A stretch of DNA of 64,000 bases from an uncultured Roseobacter sp. (GCF_947493125.1 NZ_CANLQB010000005.1:1-64000), one strand, 5' to 3'. Counted from the stretch's first letter, positions 34,443 through 44,351 are shown. Notes: generated by a model not told the origin, from the letters alone. Numbers and translations: made by a program.

Positions 34443-36358
34443 TGGGTAAGCTGCTGGAACGGATCTTCGTAGTAGAATTCATCAATCCGGTGAATGCCGA
34501 AATGCGCGCCCGGGTCCCAGGCCCATTTCGCCTCTTCGGGCACATTGCGCAGCCGGTTTGAGACCACGATAGGCTGCGGTGCCTCAGAGAGAATGCCGAT
34601 GCCGAACTGGTGTTCGGCGTGGATCTCAAGCATCTCGCGCCAGATGGCGGAGCGCGCTTCGGTATCCTCGGTGTGATCCCAATCCCAGCTCAGCTGCATC
34701 AGGCGCTTGGCTGCGGGCATGTCGGGTGCCTCTCCCACGTCTCCGCCGGTCTGGTAGTGCTGGCCCCATTTGGGCCAGGCGAAGAACTCCTGATGCGTCG
34801 GAGCAAGATACTCAGGCGGGGTGTAGGGCTGCGGCAGCCCGTTGTCCCAGCCGAACCAGACCGCCGACATGCTGAGGCCGGAATAGACGCGGTTGCGCAG
34901 GATGTCGCGATCAAGCGGGCGCATGATCAGCTTGATCCCGATCTCGCGCCAGGTGTCGGTGACGATGGCCAGAGCATTCTCCACCTCTTGCCGCTCGCCT
35001 GCGGTTTCGATCACAAACTCCATGGGCCGCCCGTCGGGCAGCTTGCGGACCCCGGAGGGCGTACGTTCGGTGAGCCCCATCTCGTCCAGCAGAGCATTGG
35101 CTTTCGCGGGGTAATAGATCGACCAGCGGAACAGGTTCGCCGGGTCGAATAACGGGCTTTGCGCCAGCGCAGTCATGCCACCCTCTTTTGCAAGCCCGAA
35201 ATAGAGCGCGCGATTGATCATGCGACGGTCGATACCCAAGGACAAAGCGCGACGGAAGCGGACATCCCGGATCACCTCCCGCCAGACTGGATCGGCGAAA
35301 TTGAGATTGGGGTAGATGGTGATCTGACTGGCGGCACCATTGGCCCAAAGCAGAGTGCGATAGCCTGCGCCGTCCGTCTCGCCCTTCTTCAGGATCGAGA
35401 TATCCGGGAAGTCGAGCCCGCGCGCCTGCAGGTCGACCTCTCCGGCATTGGCCTTCGCGGCAATGAGCCCGCCGCCCACGACGGTCATCTCGACCACATC
35501 AATGTAGGGCAGCTGCACGCCGCGTTTGTCGATACGATGATAATAGGGGTTGCGGACAAAGACATGCCGACTTGACTTCGTACCGGAGGCGTTCATCCAG
35601 GGCTGGAGGGTGGGCAGATCCGGATTGTCGAACTTGTACATGTTGTCGCGATCGTTGTGCAGCGCGGCCCAGGTGCGCACGCGGGCTTTTTTAATCTCGC
35701 GGCGCAGCGCCGTCTTGTCAGTGAAGTCGGCATGAAACTGCTTGAGATAATGCGCAGGGCGATAGATGAAATACGGGCTGGCCTGCGCAAGCAGCTGCAA
35801 AAACTGAGGGTTTGGCCGGGGCCACTCAATCACGACGGTGGTCTCATCCGGGAAACTGACGTCGGCCAGAACACCGTCCACAATCATGCTTTGCGGCGGT
35901 CCTGCCGGGCTTAGTTCGCGGTTCAGCGCAACGTGCTCCCAGTAGTAGCGGAAATCTTCGGAGGTAAACGGATGTCCATCGGACCAGCGGTGACCCTTGC
36001 GCAGATGTAAGGTGAACTTGCGGCCGTCCTCCACCTCGATGTCGCGCAGAATATCCGGATAAAGCTCATAATCGTGATCATAGCCGACGAGCCGGGCATA
36101 GCCGTAGACCACCATCTGGCGGACGTCCTTCGAGCGCGAGACAAGTGTGCGCAACGCTCCACCCTGTTCACCGTAGGTTCGGCCTTTGGCCTCCAGATCG
36201 ACCACCAGGGGCTCGGACGGCAGGCGCTCGACCACGGGGGGCAAGATGCCGCTTCGCACTTCGCTTTTCCAGAAACTGCTCTCAGACGGCGCTGGCACAT
36301 CTGCTGGCGCAGCGACAGCGAAGCAAAGGGCGCACAGCAGGGCAAAACATCTAAACAT
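34439..36358 (-). CDS. ABC transporter substrate-binding protein, family 5
   Basis: This large periplasmic binding protein has 639 residues and a Sec signal (residues 1-18, FALLCALCFAVAAPADVP). Family 5 marks are RLVGYDHDYELYPDILRDIEVEDGRKFTLHLRKGHRWSDGHPFTSEDFRYYWEHVALN, VRFRRALSLGIDRRMINRALYFG, and ALAIVTDTWREIGIKL. The length is at the upper end for the family, typical of peptide or complex-saccharide binders. It overlaps the downstream permease start by 4 bp and is overlapped by the upstream ATPase gene by 8 bp, so all four genes are one transcript. Confidence 0.9.
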   Translation of the reverse strand: MFRCFALLCALCFAVAAPADVPAPSESSFWKSEVRSGILPPVVERLPSEPLVVDLEAKGRTYGEQGGALRTLVSRSKDVRQMVVYGYARLVGYDHDYELYPDILRDIEVEDGRKFTLHLRKGHRWSDGHPFTSEDFRYYWEHVALNRELSPAGPPQSMIVDGVLADVSFPDETTVVIEWPRPNPQFLQLLAQASPYFIYRPAHYLKQFHADFTDKTALRREIKKARVRTWAALHNDRDNMYKFDNPDLPTLQPWMNASGTKSSRHVFVRNPYYHRIDKRGVQLPYIDVVEMTVVGGGLIAAKANAGEVDLQARGLDFPDISILKKGETDGAGYRTLLWANGAASQITIYPNLNFADPVWREVIRDVRFRRALSLGIDRRMINRALYFGLAKEGGMTALAQSPLFDPANLFRWSIYYPAKANALLDEMGLTERTPSGVRKLPDGRPMEFVIETAGERQEVENALAIVTDTWREIGIKLIMRPLDRDILRNRVYSGLSMSAVWFGWDNGLPQPYTPPEYLAPTHQEFFAWPKWGQHYQTGGDVGEAPDMPAAKRLMQLSWDWDHTEDTEARSAIWREMLEIHAEHQFGIGILSEAPQPIVVSNRLRNVPEEAKWAWDPGAHFGIHRIDEFYYEDPFQQLTQ

Positions 36359-38123
36359 GACAACGTACCTTATGGCCGGGTTCCAGTTCGGTCAAAGCAG
36401 GCGCCGCAACCCCTTCAAATCGGAAGGCCTCCGGCCAGCTAGACGGTGTGCCCGCGCCCTTAGCAACGAGTTTCAGATCAATCGGCCGGTTCACATCCGG
36501 TTCCGGCTGAGCCGCAATCAGGGCCCGCGTGTAGGGGTGGCGCGGGTTGTAGAACAACGTATCGGGCGGGGCCTGTTCGACGATCACCCCCTGACGCATC
36601 ACCGCGACTTCGTCGGCGATGCGGGCGACGACGGCCAGATCATGGCTGATGAAAAGATAACTCAGCCCCATCCGGTCTCGTATGTCCTCCAGCAGACAGA
36701 GGATCTGCTCCTGCACCGAGACATCGAGCGCTGAGGTGGGCTCGTCGCAGACGAGCAGAACCGGATCTAGCGTCAGCGCCCGCGCGATCGAGAGACGTTG
36801 GCGCTGTCCACCGGAGAAGGCATGTGGGTAACGGGTGAGCATAGATGCATCAAGGCCAACCCAGCGCAGCATTTCGGCGGCCTTTTCGCGGCGCTCGACC
36901 TTGGTACCGAGCTTGTGGATTTCCATCGGTTCGGTCAGTGTCTGACCGATCCGCATGCGCGGCGAGAGCGACGAGTAGGGGTCCTGAAAGACCATTTGAG
37001 CCTGGCGTTGGAAACACACACGCTCGTCGGTGGACATATCGTGAATTTTTGTGACATCCGCGTTGGAGCTGGGTCGGAAGAGGACCTCTCCGCCCTCGTC
37101 CGGCAATTCAGCGCCGAGCGCGATGCGCGCGCAGGTCGTCTTGCCTGACCCGCTTTCACCGACGACGGCCAGCGTCTTGCCGCGTTCAAGTGAGAGATTG
37201 ACTTCGTGGCACGCGGTCACGGTCACCGGCTTGCTCCAGCCGCCCGCACGCATGGTGTAGGTCTTGGAGACGTCGCGCAGATCGAGGATAAGGTCGCTGC
37301 CGCGGTCGGCGCGCGCGGGTGCTGCCACCTCCGGGATCATGGGCGCGGCTGCAAAAAGCTTCTTTGTGTAGCCATGCGCCGGGCCGCCCAGGACGGCAGG
37401 TGCAGGTCCACGCTCCATCACCCGGCCTTTGTTCATCACAACCACCTGCTCAGCCATATTCGCCACCACACCCAAGTCGTGGGTGACGAGGATCACCGCC
37501 ATGCCGGTCTCTTTCTGCAGATCCTTGATCAGCCCAAGCACCTGCGCCTGTGTGGTCACGTCGAGGGCCGTGGTCGGCTCGTCAGCGATCAGAAGTTCGG
37601 GCTTGGCCACCATAGCCATCGCGATCATCGCCCGTTGCCGCATCCCGCCGGACATCTCGAAAGGATAGGCTTTCCAGACCCGCCCCGGATCTGGAAAACC
37701 GACCCGTTCGAAGGTCTCCAGCACGCGCGCCTTGGCCTTGGCCCTGGGCAGGTCGCGGTGCAGTCGCAAGACCTCCGAGACTTGATCGCCAAGCCGATGC
37801 AGAGGCGAAAGGGACCGCATCGGCTCCTGGAAGATCATCGAAATCTGGTTGCCGCGGATCTGGCGCATCATGCGCCGCGTCTCTGCCAGCAGGTTGCAGC
37901 TTCTGCCACCACCTGAGAAAGTGATCACACCGCTGTGGATCTTGGCGCTAGAGGGCAGGATGCGGAGCACGGACCGGCAAGTGATGGTTTTGCCGGAGCC
38001 GCTCTCGCCGACAAGCGCCAGGGTTTCTCCAGGCATCACCTGGAAGGAGACGTCACTCACAATCGGCGGCGCCGATCCGAAGCCGATGCTTAGATCGCGC
38101 ACATCAAGCAGCGGCGTTACCAC
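36351..38123 (-). CDS. Dual ATP-binding ABC ATPase of oligopeptide type (YejF-like)
   Basis: The protein (590 residues) has two complete ATPase domains fused in one chain. First domain: Walker A GESGSGKTI, signature MSGGMRQRAMIAMAM, Walker B LLIADEPTTALDV, H-switch VILVTHDLGVV. Second: GESGSGKTT, FSGGQRQRLSIARAL, VLLVCDEPTSALDV, LFISHDLAVV. C-terminal peptide-transporter tails (YTRALIAAQPEPDVNRP) follow. This fused arrangement is YejF-like and, with the long YejE-type permease, suggests a Yej-class peptide importer. It is the first gene of the four-gene minus-strand operon. Confidence 0.92.
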   Translation of the reverse strand: MVTPLLDVRDLSIGFGSAPPIVSDVSFQVMPGETLALVGESGSGKTITCRSVLRILPSSAKIHSGVITFSGGGRSCNLLAETRRMMRQIRGNQISMIFQEPMRSLSPLHRLGDQVSEVLRLHRDLPRAKAKARVLETFERVGFPDPGRVWKAYPFEMSGGMRQRAMIAMAMVAKPELLIADEPTTALDVTTQAQVLGLIKDLQKETGMAVILVTHDLGVVANMAEQVVVMNKGRVMERGPAPAVLGGPAHGYTKKLFAAAPMIPEVAAPARADRGSDLILDLRDVSKTYTMRAGGWSKPVTVTACHEVNLSLERGKTLAVVGESGSGKTTCARIALGAELPDEGGEVLFRPSSNADVTKIHDMSTDERVCFQRQAQMVFQDPYSSLSPRMRIGQTLTEPMEIHKLGTKVERREKAAEMLRWVGLDASMLTRYPHAFSGGQRQRLSIARALTLDPVLLVCDEPTSALDVSVQEQILCLLEDIRDRMGLSYLFISHDLAVVARIADEVAVMRQGVIVEQAPPDTLFYNPRHPYTRALIAAQPEPDVNRPIDLKLVAKGAGTPSSWPEAFRFEGVAAPALTELEPGHKVRCHV

Positions 38124-38294
38124 GTGTCTGCCTCGTCCCTATTCCGCATGCGTTCTTACGAACTGCCTTCCTTGGGCCAGTCAACGCCATTTCGCCGCTC
38201 GCGTCCAGCGCACAGATGTGTGAGTGGCTTTCTACTGGTGCTTCGACCCAAAAAGGCGCATCTGAGTGTGAAAGATTTGTAAAAGGATCCAGTG

Positions 38295-38780
38295 ATGAGC
38301 CGCCTCGATCTCTTCATCGACCGCATGGTGTCGCAGCGGGCCTGTCTGGAGTATGCGGCAAGAGAAGTGGGCGATATGCCCGGACCAGTTTTCGAGCTGG
38401 GCCTGGGCAACGGGCGCACCTACCACCACTTGTGCAGCCTCCTGCCGCCGCGCGACATTTACGTCTTTGAGCGTGCCGTGGCCTCGCATCCCGACAGCAC
38501 ACCGCCGAAGGATCGCGTCATCCTGGGAGATGTGTTCGAGACACTGCCGCAGGCGCTGGAGCGGTTCGGCCCCACCGCACGTCTGGTCCACGCTGATCTG
38601 GGCGGGCACAACGCTGCGAAGAACGACATCTTCGCCCGCAGGATTTCACCGGTGATTGCGCCGTTTCTCGCGCCCGGCGGTGTGATGGTGTCGAGTGACC
38701 GTATGTATTTCGATGACTTCGAAGAGCTTCCTTTGCCCGACAGCGCAGTCCCCGGACGATGTTTTGTCTATCGGCGCTGA
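38295..38780 (+). CDS. Small class I SAM-dependent methyltransferase
   Basis: This 161-residue protein has a Rossmann-type SAM motif near the N-terminus (VFELGLGNGRTYHHLC; the Gly-rich loop is intact), the acidic second strand DIYVFERAVASHP, and the later GDVFETLPQAL and LVHADLGGHN. It lacks the C-terminal substrate cap of larger methyltransferases. I chose ATG 38295, preceded by AAAAGGATCC; a GTG is directly upstream. It faces away from the peptide ABC operon. No partner gene shows its substrate. Confidence 0.8.
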   Translation: MSRLDLFIDRMVSQRACLEYAAREVGDMPGPVFELGLGNGRTYHHLCSLLPPRDIYVFERAVASHPDSTPPKDRVILGDVFETLPQALERFGPTARLVHADLGGHNAAKNDIFARRISPVIAPFLAPGGVMVSSDRMYFDDFEELPLPDSAVPGRCFVYRR

Positions 38781-38846
38781 GGGGTTGCGCTTGCCAGGCA
38801 TCTGCGAAACCCTGTTCTCTGCGGTCAGCCGGGTGGGGAGTTTTCA

Positions 38847-40937
38847 ATGACGGATGTAGTGGCCTATGAGACCCATGGCGCAGTAGCGGTGCTGCGTCTG
38901 CAGAACCCACCGGTCAATGCGCTGAGCCACGCGGTGAGGCAGGGCCTGATGGCTGGTATGGACCGGGCCGAGGCAGATCCGGCGGTGCGGGCAGTGTTGA
39001 TTGTCGGGAATGGTCGGACCTTCATTGCTGGTGCGGATATCAAGGAATTTGGCAAACCACCCTTGAAGCCGCATTTACCCGATGTCTGCAACCGGATCGA
39101 AGCCTCGCCGCTTTTGGTCGTGGCCTCGATGCACGGCGTCAGCCTTGGAGGCGGGCTGGAGGTTGCGCTTTCCGCTCATTATCGCGTTGCGCAGCCGGAA
39201 GCGCGCCTTGGGCTGCCGGAGGTGCATCTGGGCCTGATCCCCGGCGCGGGTGGGACCCAGCGGCTGCCACGGTTAACGGGAGCGGACGCCGCAATCGAGG
39301 TGATCACCAGTGGCCGCCAAGTCGACGCGCAGGAGGCTGCAGATCTCCATATTCTTGATCGGGTCGCGCCGGGGGACCCGCAAGCGGTCGGCCTTGCCTA
39401 TGCGCAGGAGCTGCTCGAAAGCGGTGCGCCGCGCCGTGCGGTGAGTGAACTGCCCGCGCCCGCGCCGATTGATTGGGATGCCACGCACGCTCGCGTGTTG
39501 AAGAAGGGCCAAGGCCAGCTCTCTCCTGCGCAGGCGGTTCGTGCGGTGCAGGCCTCCGCCGACTTGCCCTTCGCGGAAGGGCTGGCCGAAGAGCGGCGGA
39601 TATTCCGTGACCTGATGGCGACCGATCAACGGCAGGGCATGATCCATGCGTTCTTCTCTGAACGTGCGGTGAGCAACCTGTCTGAGTTGAAGGGCGTGGC
39701 CCCCCGCGCGTTGAAGACGATAGGCGTGATCGGTGGCGGCACCATGGGCGCAGGGATAGCGACATCGGCCCTTCTGGCGGGCTTGCAGGTCGTGCTGGTT
39801 GAACGTGATCAACCAGCCGCTGACGCCGCACATACACGGATTGCCGCAAATCTGAAAGGGGCACTGAAACGAAGCAAGATCTCGCAGGAGCGGCATGACA
39901 AGCTGGTTGAGCACATGTTGCAAGTGGTGACGGACTACGCGACCCTCGCACCTGCCGATTTGGTGATCGAAGCGGTTTTCGAAGACATGACCGTAAAGAC
40001 GGCGGTTTTTGCCGAACTGGATGCCGTCTGCAAACCCGGTGCGGTGCTGGCCACCAACACCTCTTACCTCGACATCAACGAGATCGCCGCAAGGACGGCG
40101 CGACCCTCGGACGTGATTGGCCTGCACTTCTTCTCGCCTGCCCATGTGATGAAGCTGTTGGAAGTGGTCGTTCCGGACCAGACCGCGCCCGATGTGGTGG
40201 CGACCGGTTTTGCGCTCGGAAAGCGTATGGGCAAGGTCTCCGTACGCTCCGGTGTGTGTGACGGTTTCATTGGCAACCGCATCATGCGCGCTTATCGAAC
40301 AGCGGCGGATCACATGGTGCTGGATGGGGCCACGCCGTTCGAGATCGACACGGCGGTGACCGAGTTCGGGTTTGCTATGGGACCCTTCGCGGTCTCCGAT
40401 CTTGCGGGTCTCGACATCGCCTGGGCGATGCGCAAGCGCATGGCACCCACGCGCGACCCGCGCGAACGTGTTGGTCGCTACGCAGACAAGCTGTGCCAGG
40501 CGGGGCACTTCGGGCGTAAGACAGGGAAGGGGTTCTACGTTTATCAGGACACTGCGCCGGTGCCCAATCCCGATGTGATGGAGCTGGTTGCCGCCGAACG
40601 GGTGGAGCGCGGCATTTCCCCGCGCAGCTTCTCAACCGACGAGATCCGGCGTCGCTATATGGCTGCGATGGTCAATGAGGCAGCGAAAATCGTCGGTGAA
40701 GGCATCGCCCTGCGGCCTCTGGATGTGGATATGGTGCTGCTCTTCGGCTACGGTTTCCCGCGCTATCGCGGCGGGCCGCTGAAATGGGCGGACCTGCAAG
40801 GCATCGAGACGGTGCTTGCAGATATAAGGACCTATGCCAAGGAGGATGACTTCTTCTGGCAACCCGCGCCGCTTTTGCAGCAGCTGGTAGCCGAGGGACG
40901 CTGTTTTGACGATCTGAACAAAGCCGCTCAGACGTAA
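38847..40937 (+). CDS. Bifunctional enoyl-CoA hydratase/3-hydroxyacyl-CoA dehydrogenase (FadJ/FadB-like)
   Basis: The soluble beta-oxidation enzyme has 696 residues. The N-terminal hydratase/isomerase domain (1-190) shows GNGRTFIAGADIKEF and GLPEVHLGLIPGAGGTQRLPRL, with the crotonase catalytic Glu region present. From about 290 the NAD-binding dehydrogenase begins with IGVIGGGTMGAGIATSALLAG, then SYLDINEIA, RPSDVIGLHFFSPAHVMKLLEVV (catalytic His) and the C-terminal dimer domain (PFAVSDLAGLDIAWAMRKR). It is a single chain without a thiolase partner nearby. The stop overlaps the convergent rpe stop by 10 bp. Acyl-chain specificity cannot be read. Confidence 0.92.
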   Translation: MTDVVAYETHGAVAVLRLQNPPVNALSHAVRQGLMAGMDRAEADPAVRAVLIVGNGRTFIAGADIKEFGKPPLKPHLPDVCNRIEASPLLVVASMHGVSLGGGLEVALSAHYRVAQPEARLGLPEVHLGLIPGAGGTQRLPRLTGADAAIEVITSGRQVDAQEAADLHILDRVAPGDPQAVGLAYAQELLESGAPRRAVSELPAPAPIDWDATHARVLKKGQGQLSPAQAVRAVQASADLPFAEGLAEERRIFRDLMATDQRQGMIHAFFSERAVSNLSELKGVAPRALKTIGVIGGGTMGAGIATSALLAGLQVVLVERDQPAADAAHTRIAANLKGALKRSKISQERHDKLVEHMLQVVTDYATLAPADLVIEAVFEDMTVKTAVFAELDAVCKPGAVLATNTSYLDINEIAARTARPSDVIGLHFFSPAHVMKLLEVVVPDQTAPDVVATGFALGKRMGKVSVRSGVCDGFIGNRIMRAYRTAADHMVLDGATPFEIDTAVTEFGFAMGPFAVSDLAGLDIAWAMRKRMAPTRDPRERVGRYADKLCQAGHFGRKTGKGFYVYQDTAPVPNPDVMELVAAERVERGISPRSFSTDEIRRRYMAAMVNEAAKIVGEGIALRPLDVDMVLLFGYGFPRYRGGPLKWADLQGIETVLADIRTYAKEDDFFWQPAPLLQQLVAEGRCFDDLNKAAQT

Positions 40938-41617
40938 GTGCCAGCAGCGGCCTCCCGGATGGCTCGGATGTTCTCGCCGTAGGGAGCGGGATTGCGGACC
41001 GAGCCGCCCCGGAAGACGGCGGAGCCTGCAACCAGCACATCGGCACCCGCGTTGGCGACCATCGGCGCGGTGACCGGATCGACACCGCCGTCTATCTCGA
41101 TATGAACGGGCCGGTCGCCAATCATCTCGCGCAAGCTGCGGATTTTGGCTGTCATGTCGATGAACTTCTGTCCGCCGAAGCCCGGATTCACCGTCATCAC
41201 GCAAACCAGATCTACATTATCGAGCAATTCTGACACCGCGCTGGCGGGCGTACCGGGGTTTAATGCCACACCGGCCTTTGCCCCCGCACCGCGAATGGCC
41301 TGCAACGTCCGGTGGATGTGCGGGCCAGCCTCCACATGCGCGGTGATCAAGTCGGCCCCCGCCTTGGCGAACGCTTCGATGTAGGGATCGACCGGCGCGA
41401 TCATCAGATGCACGTCCATGACGCCCTTGATATGAGGCCGGATTGCGGCACAAGTGGCCGGACCAAAGGTGATATTGGGCACGAAATGGCCATCCATCAC
41501 ATCCACATGCACCCAATCGGCCCCCTGCGCCTCGATCGCCGCACACTCCGCCCCAAAATTGGCGAAATCAGCGGCCAGGATTGATGGCGCGATCTTGATG
41601 GAACGGTCGAAGGACAT
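40928..41617 (-). CDS. rpe: Ribulose-phosphate 3-epimerase
   Basis: This TIM-barrel epimerase (229 residues) interconverts ribulose 5-phosphate and xylulose 5-phosphate in the pentose phosphate/Calvin pathways. Seen are IAPSILAADFANFG, the signature VHVDVMDGHFVPNITFGP, MDVHLMIAPVDPYIEAFAKAGAD, VMTVNPGFGGQKFID and HIEIDGGVDPVTAPMVANAGADVLVAGSAVF. Catalytic Asp and metal-binding His/Asp residues are in place. The start is ATG 41617; an open frame continues upstream to 43390, but it is the shadow of the ABC genes on the other strand. Confidence 0.96.
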   Translation of the reverse strand: MSFDRSIKIAPSILAADFANFGAECAAIEAQGADWVHVDVMDGHFVPNITFGPATCAAIRPHIKGVMDVHLMIAPVDPYIEAFAKAGADLITAHVEAGPHIHRTLQAIRGAGAKAGVALNPGTPASAVSELLDNVDLVCVMTVNPGFGGQKFIDMTAKIRSLREMIGDRPVHIEIDGGVDPVTAPMVANAGADVLVAGSAVFRGGSVRNPAPYGENIRAIREAAAGTYV

Positions 41618-41770
41618 GGGCGATCCCCTGCTCTGAACGATGTCCTTTGCGCTATACCGGCCCGCGCCGGGCCGAGGCAAGGGTGCATCGCCGCTTGCGG
41701 ACGCGGGCCCTTGCGGTAAGCTCCGCACAACGCCCTTCAGGGGGCTTTCGGGAGAGAGGGAGAAAGAAAC

Positions 41771-42790
41771 ATGACGGAGTTTACTCGCCGGCAGGCTTTG
41801 GGCACTTTGAGTGCGGCGACCACGGTCGGGCTGGCCGCCCCGGCCTATGCCGCGGGGCGCAAGATCACCGTTGGCGCGCTGCGCTTCACCAGTCATTCGG
41901 GAAGCTTCATCGCCTTTGAGCGTGGGTACTTTGCCGAGGCCGGGCTGGAGGTGGAATTGAAGTTCTTCCAGGCCGCACAGCCCATGGCCGTCGCGATTGC
42001 CAGCGGCGATGTTGACTATGCAGTGACCGCCGTCTCGGGCGGTTTGGTGTCGTTGGCCGACAAAGGTGCGATCAAAGTGATCGGTGGCGCATTGTCGGAA
42101 GAGCCGGGGATTGACGGGCAGAAAATCCTCGCCAGCGATGCGGCGTTTCAGGCGGGGCTGACCTCGCCCGCAGCGCTCGACGGCAAGCGCTTTGGCATGT
42201 CCACGGCAGGCTCGTCGTTCCATTACATGGGCTCCAAGGTGGCGGCGGCGGAGGGGGCCTCGCTCTCCTTCAAGCCGCTGCAGAAGGTGGGCGCCATCAT
42301 CGGTGCGCTGAAGTCCGGGCAGATCGACGCGTGGTCGATCGTGCCGCATATCGCCAAGCCGCTTGCGGCATCGGGTGCCGTGCACATCATTGGGGATATT
42401 GCGGATTACTTGCCCGACTATCAGGTGACGACCGTCTTTACCTCTGCCGGTAACGCGGCCAACGAACGCGAAATGACAGGGGACTATCTGGCTGCCTACG
42501 CGCGCGGCGTCGCTGACTACAACGCCACCATGATCGCGCAGGAAAGCGGGCAGGAGGGCGTCGACGCTATGGTCGATCTCATTCACAAATATGTCTACAC
42601 CGACCGCCCGCGCGAGAAGGCGGCGCCGTCGATTGTCAATGGCACGATGCGCCTGAACGAAGGGGCGGCGTTGAACGTCGCGTCGGTGCGGGACCAGTTG
42701 CAGTGGTTCCAATCCGAAGGGCTGGTGGATGCGGGCATCACGCTCGATACTCTGCTCGATACGTCTTACGTCGAGACGGTTGGCAGCTGA
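41771..42790 (+). CDS. NitT/TauT-type ABC transporter substrate-binding protein
   Basis: This periplasmic protein (339 residues) of the NMT1/THI5/SsuA superfamily has a Tat-like signal (RRQALGTLSAATTVGLAAPAYA). Mature stretches fit the family: ITVGALRFTSHSGSFIAFERGYFAEAGLEVELKFFQAAQPMAVAIASGDVDYAVTAVSGGLVSL and LDGKRFGMSTAGSSFHYMGSK. It starts a three-gene operon with an ATPase (6 bp later, GTG start) and a permease. Candidates for the ligand are sulfonates, nitrate, or pyrimidine/thiamine precursors; the sequence does not decide. Confidence 0.88.
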   Translation: MTEFTRRQALGTLSAATTVGLAAPAYAAGRKITVGALRFTSHSGSFIAFERGYFAEAGLEVELKFFQAAQPMAVAIASGDVDYAVTAVSGGLVSLADKGAIKVIGGALSEEPGIDGQKILASDAAFQAGLTSPAALDGKRFGMSTAGSSFHYMGSKVAAAEGASLSFKPLQKVGAIIGALKSGQIDAWSIVPHIAKPLAASGAVHIIGDIADYLPDYQVTTVFTSAGNAANEREMTGDYLAAYARGVADYNATMIAQESGQEGVDAMVDLIHKYVYTDRPREKAAPSIVNGTMRLNEGAALNVASVRDQLQWFQSEGLVDAGITLDTLLDTSYVETVGS

Positions 42791-42796
42791 CGCAAG

Positions 42797-43564
42797 GTGG
42801 AGCTGCGCCTCTCCAAGGTTGGTCACAGCTACGCGGGCCGCGAGGTTCTGCGCGGCATTGATCTGGAGGTGCCCCAAGGGCAGATCGTCTGCATTGTCGG
42901 GCCGTCCGGCTGTGGCAAGTCCACCCTGCTGCGGATGATGGGCGGGCTGGAAGTGCCTGCGCAGGGAGATGTCTTGCAGGTCGGGTACCCTCCGGAGGGC
43001 TGCCTCAACCCCTTGACGTTCATCTTTCAGGACTTTGCGCTGCTGCCGTGGCGGAGCGTGGCGGGCAATGTCTCGCTGGTGCTGGAGGACCATCCCATCG
43101 GCCGCGCGGAGCGGCGCGAGATGGTTGCGGATGTCTTGGCGCGCACACGACTGACCGAGTTCGCTGATGCGTTGCCACGGCAGCTTTCCGGTGGAATGAA
43201 ACAGCGGGTTGCCATTGCACGGGCGCTTGTGGTTCGCCCGGCGGTCATGCTGATGGATGAACCGCTCTCGGCGCTGGACAGTCAGACCCGCGAATTGTTG
43301 ATGGACGATCTGGTCAACCTGTGGATAAGGCAGCCTTTTACAGCAGTTTATGTGACCCACAATCTGGCAGAGGCGGTTCGGCTTGGTCATCGCATTTTTG
43401 TCCTATCGCGGCGCCCCGGAGAGTTGCGAGAGGTCATTCAGCTGGACAAACCTCTGGCGGAGCGGGGCTACGGCGATGCCGAACTGGAGGTGCAGCAGAA
43501 ACACTTGTGGGATCTGATGCGGGCAGAAGCGGCGGCGGCGGATGCGGAGCTTGTTGGTGGATAA
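42797..43564 (+). CDS. NitT/TauT-type ABC transporter ATPase
   Basis: This ATPase (255 residues) is of the SsuB/TauB class: Walker A GPSGCGKST, Q-loop LTFIFQDFALLPWRSVAGN, signature LSGGMKQRVAIARAL, Walker B VMLMDEPLSALD, H-switch VYVTHNLAEAV, and RRPGELREVIQLDKPL near the end. The start is GTG 42797, 7 bp after the binding-protein stop. The permease frame overlaps its 3' end by about 23 bp. Confidence 0.93.
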   Translation: MELRLSKVGHSYAGREVLRGIDLEVPQGQIVCIVGPSGCGKSTLLRMMGGLEVPAQGDVLQVGYPPEGCLNPLTFIFQDFALLPWRSVAGNVSLVLEDHPIGRAERREMVADVLARTRLTEFADALPRQLSGGMKQRVAIARALVVRPAVMLMDEPLSALDSQTRELLMDDLVNLWIRQPFTAVYVTHNLAEAVRLGHRIFVLSRRPGELREVIQLDKPLAERGYGDAELEVQQKHLWDLMRAEAAAADAELVGG

Positions 43565-44351
43565 ATTGGCACAGAAAGTTGCATTTAGAGGGGGTGGATT
43601 TACCTTTCAAAGCCGCAGATGGGTTGGCTTTCTGGTCTTTGTTGTGCTGCTTTTGCTGGCGGAATGGGGCACGCGTAGCGGCGTCATCTCGCCATTGACG
43701 CTCCCAAGACCGACGGATGTTTTTCAAACATTTGTAGAACTTTACAGCTCAGGGCTCTTGTTTCAGCACCTGATCCCGTCGCTGCTACGGCTGTTGGTCG
43801 GGGCTGCACTGGGTGCATCCCTTGGAATTGCTGTGGGGCTTTTGATCGGATTGTTCTCTTTTGTGCGGGCCGGTTTGCTGCCTTTGGTGGCGGCCATCTT
43901 CCCAATCCCGAAAATTGCACTCTTGCCGCTCTTTGTGATCTGGTTCGGCATTGATGAGGGCAGCAAATATGCATTGATTGCCTTTGGCACCTTCACACCA
44001 ACGGTTGTGGCCACCTTCGCCGCTGTGGACAACGTGGACCGCACGCTGATCCGCATGGGCCAGAGCTTTGGCCTCAGCTGGGTGAGCATTGTGCGCAAGA
44101 TCGTGCTGCCGGGGGCGATGCCGGGCATTCTGGCGGGGCTTCGGATCAGCCTGGCGATTGCAATCATCCTGCTTGTGGCGGCGGAAATGCTGGGCGCGGA
44201 GTTCGGGATCGGAGCTTATATTCTGGAGGCCGGGTCGCTTTATGATCTGGAGCGGCTTTTTGCAGGTGTGGTGATCCTGTCGGTGCTGGGCGTTCTGGTG
44301 AGTGCAGTGATCGGGGCTGTTGAGCGCCGTTTGCTGGATTGGCGGACGTGA
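43542..44351 (+). CDS. NitT/TauT-type ABC transporter permease
   Basis: This 269-residue permease of the SsuC/TauC class has about six membrane segments. Features: GVISPLTLPRPTDVFQTFVELYSSGLLFQHLIPSLLRLLVGAALGASLGIAVGLLIG, LVAAIFPIPKIALLPLFVIWFGIDEGSKYALIAF, and the coupling helix VDRTLIRMGQSFGLSWVSIVRKIVLPGAMPGI. ATG 43542 starts inside the ATPase gene. Closest partner genes are those directly upstream. The next gene, a peroxiredoxin, is separated by about 90 bp and is probably independent. Confidence 0.92.
   Translation: MRSLLVDKLAQKVAFRGGGFTFQSRRWVGFLVFVVLLLLAEWGTRSGVISPLTLPRPTDVFQTFVELYSSGLLFQHLIPSLLRLLVGAALGASLGIAVGLLIGLFSFVRAGLLPLVAAIFPIPKIALLPLFVIWFGIDEGSKYALIAFGTFTPTVVATFAAVDNVDRTLIRMGQSFGLSWVSIVRKIVLPGAMPGILAGLRISLAIAIILLVAAEMLGAEFGIGAYILEAGSLYDLERLFAGVVILSVLGVLVSAVIGAVERRLLDWRT

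Noticed and set aside
39273-40508. Minus-strand frame opposite the FadJ-like gene
   Set aside because: No recognisable domain, and the plus strand has conserved enzyme motifs over the whole length.
41618-43390. Very long minus-strand open frame continuing upstream of rpe
   Set aside because: It lies opposite the NitT/TauT-type ABC genes; its extra residues match no family, whereas the plus-strand proteins do. Only the rpe part is real.
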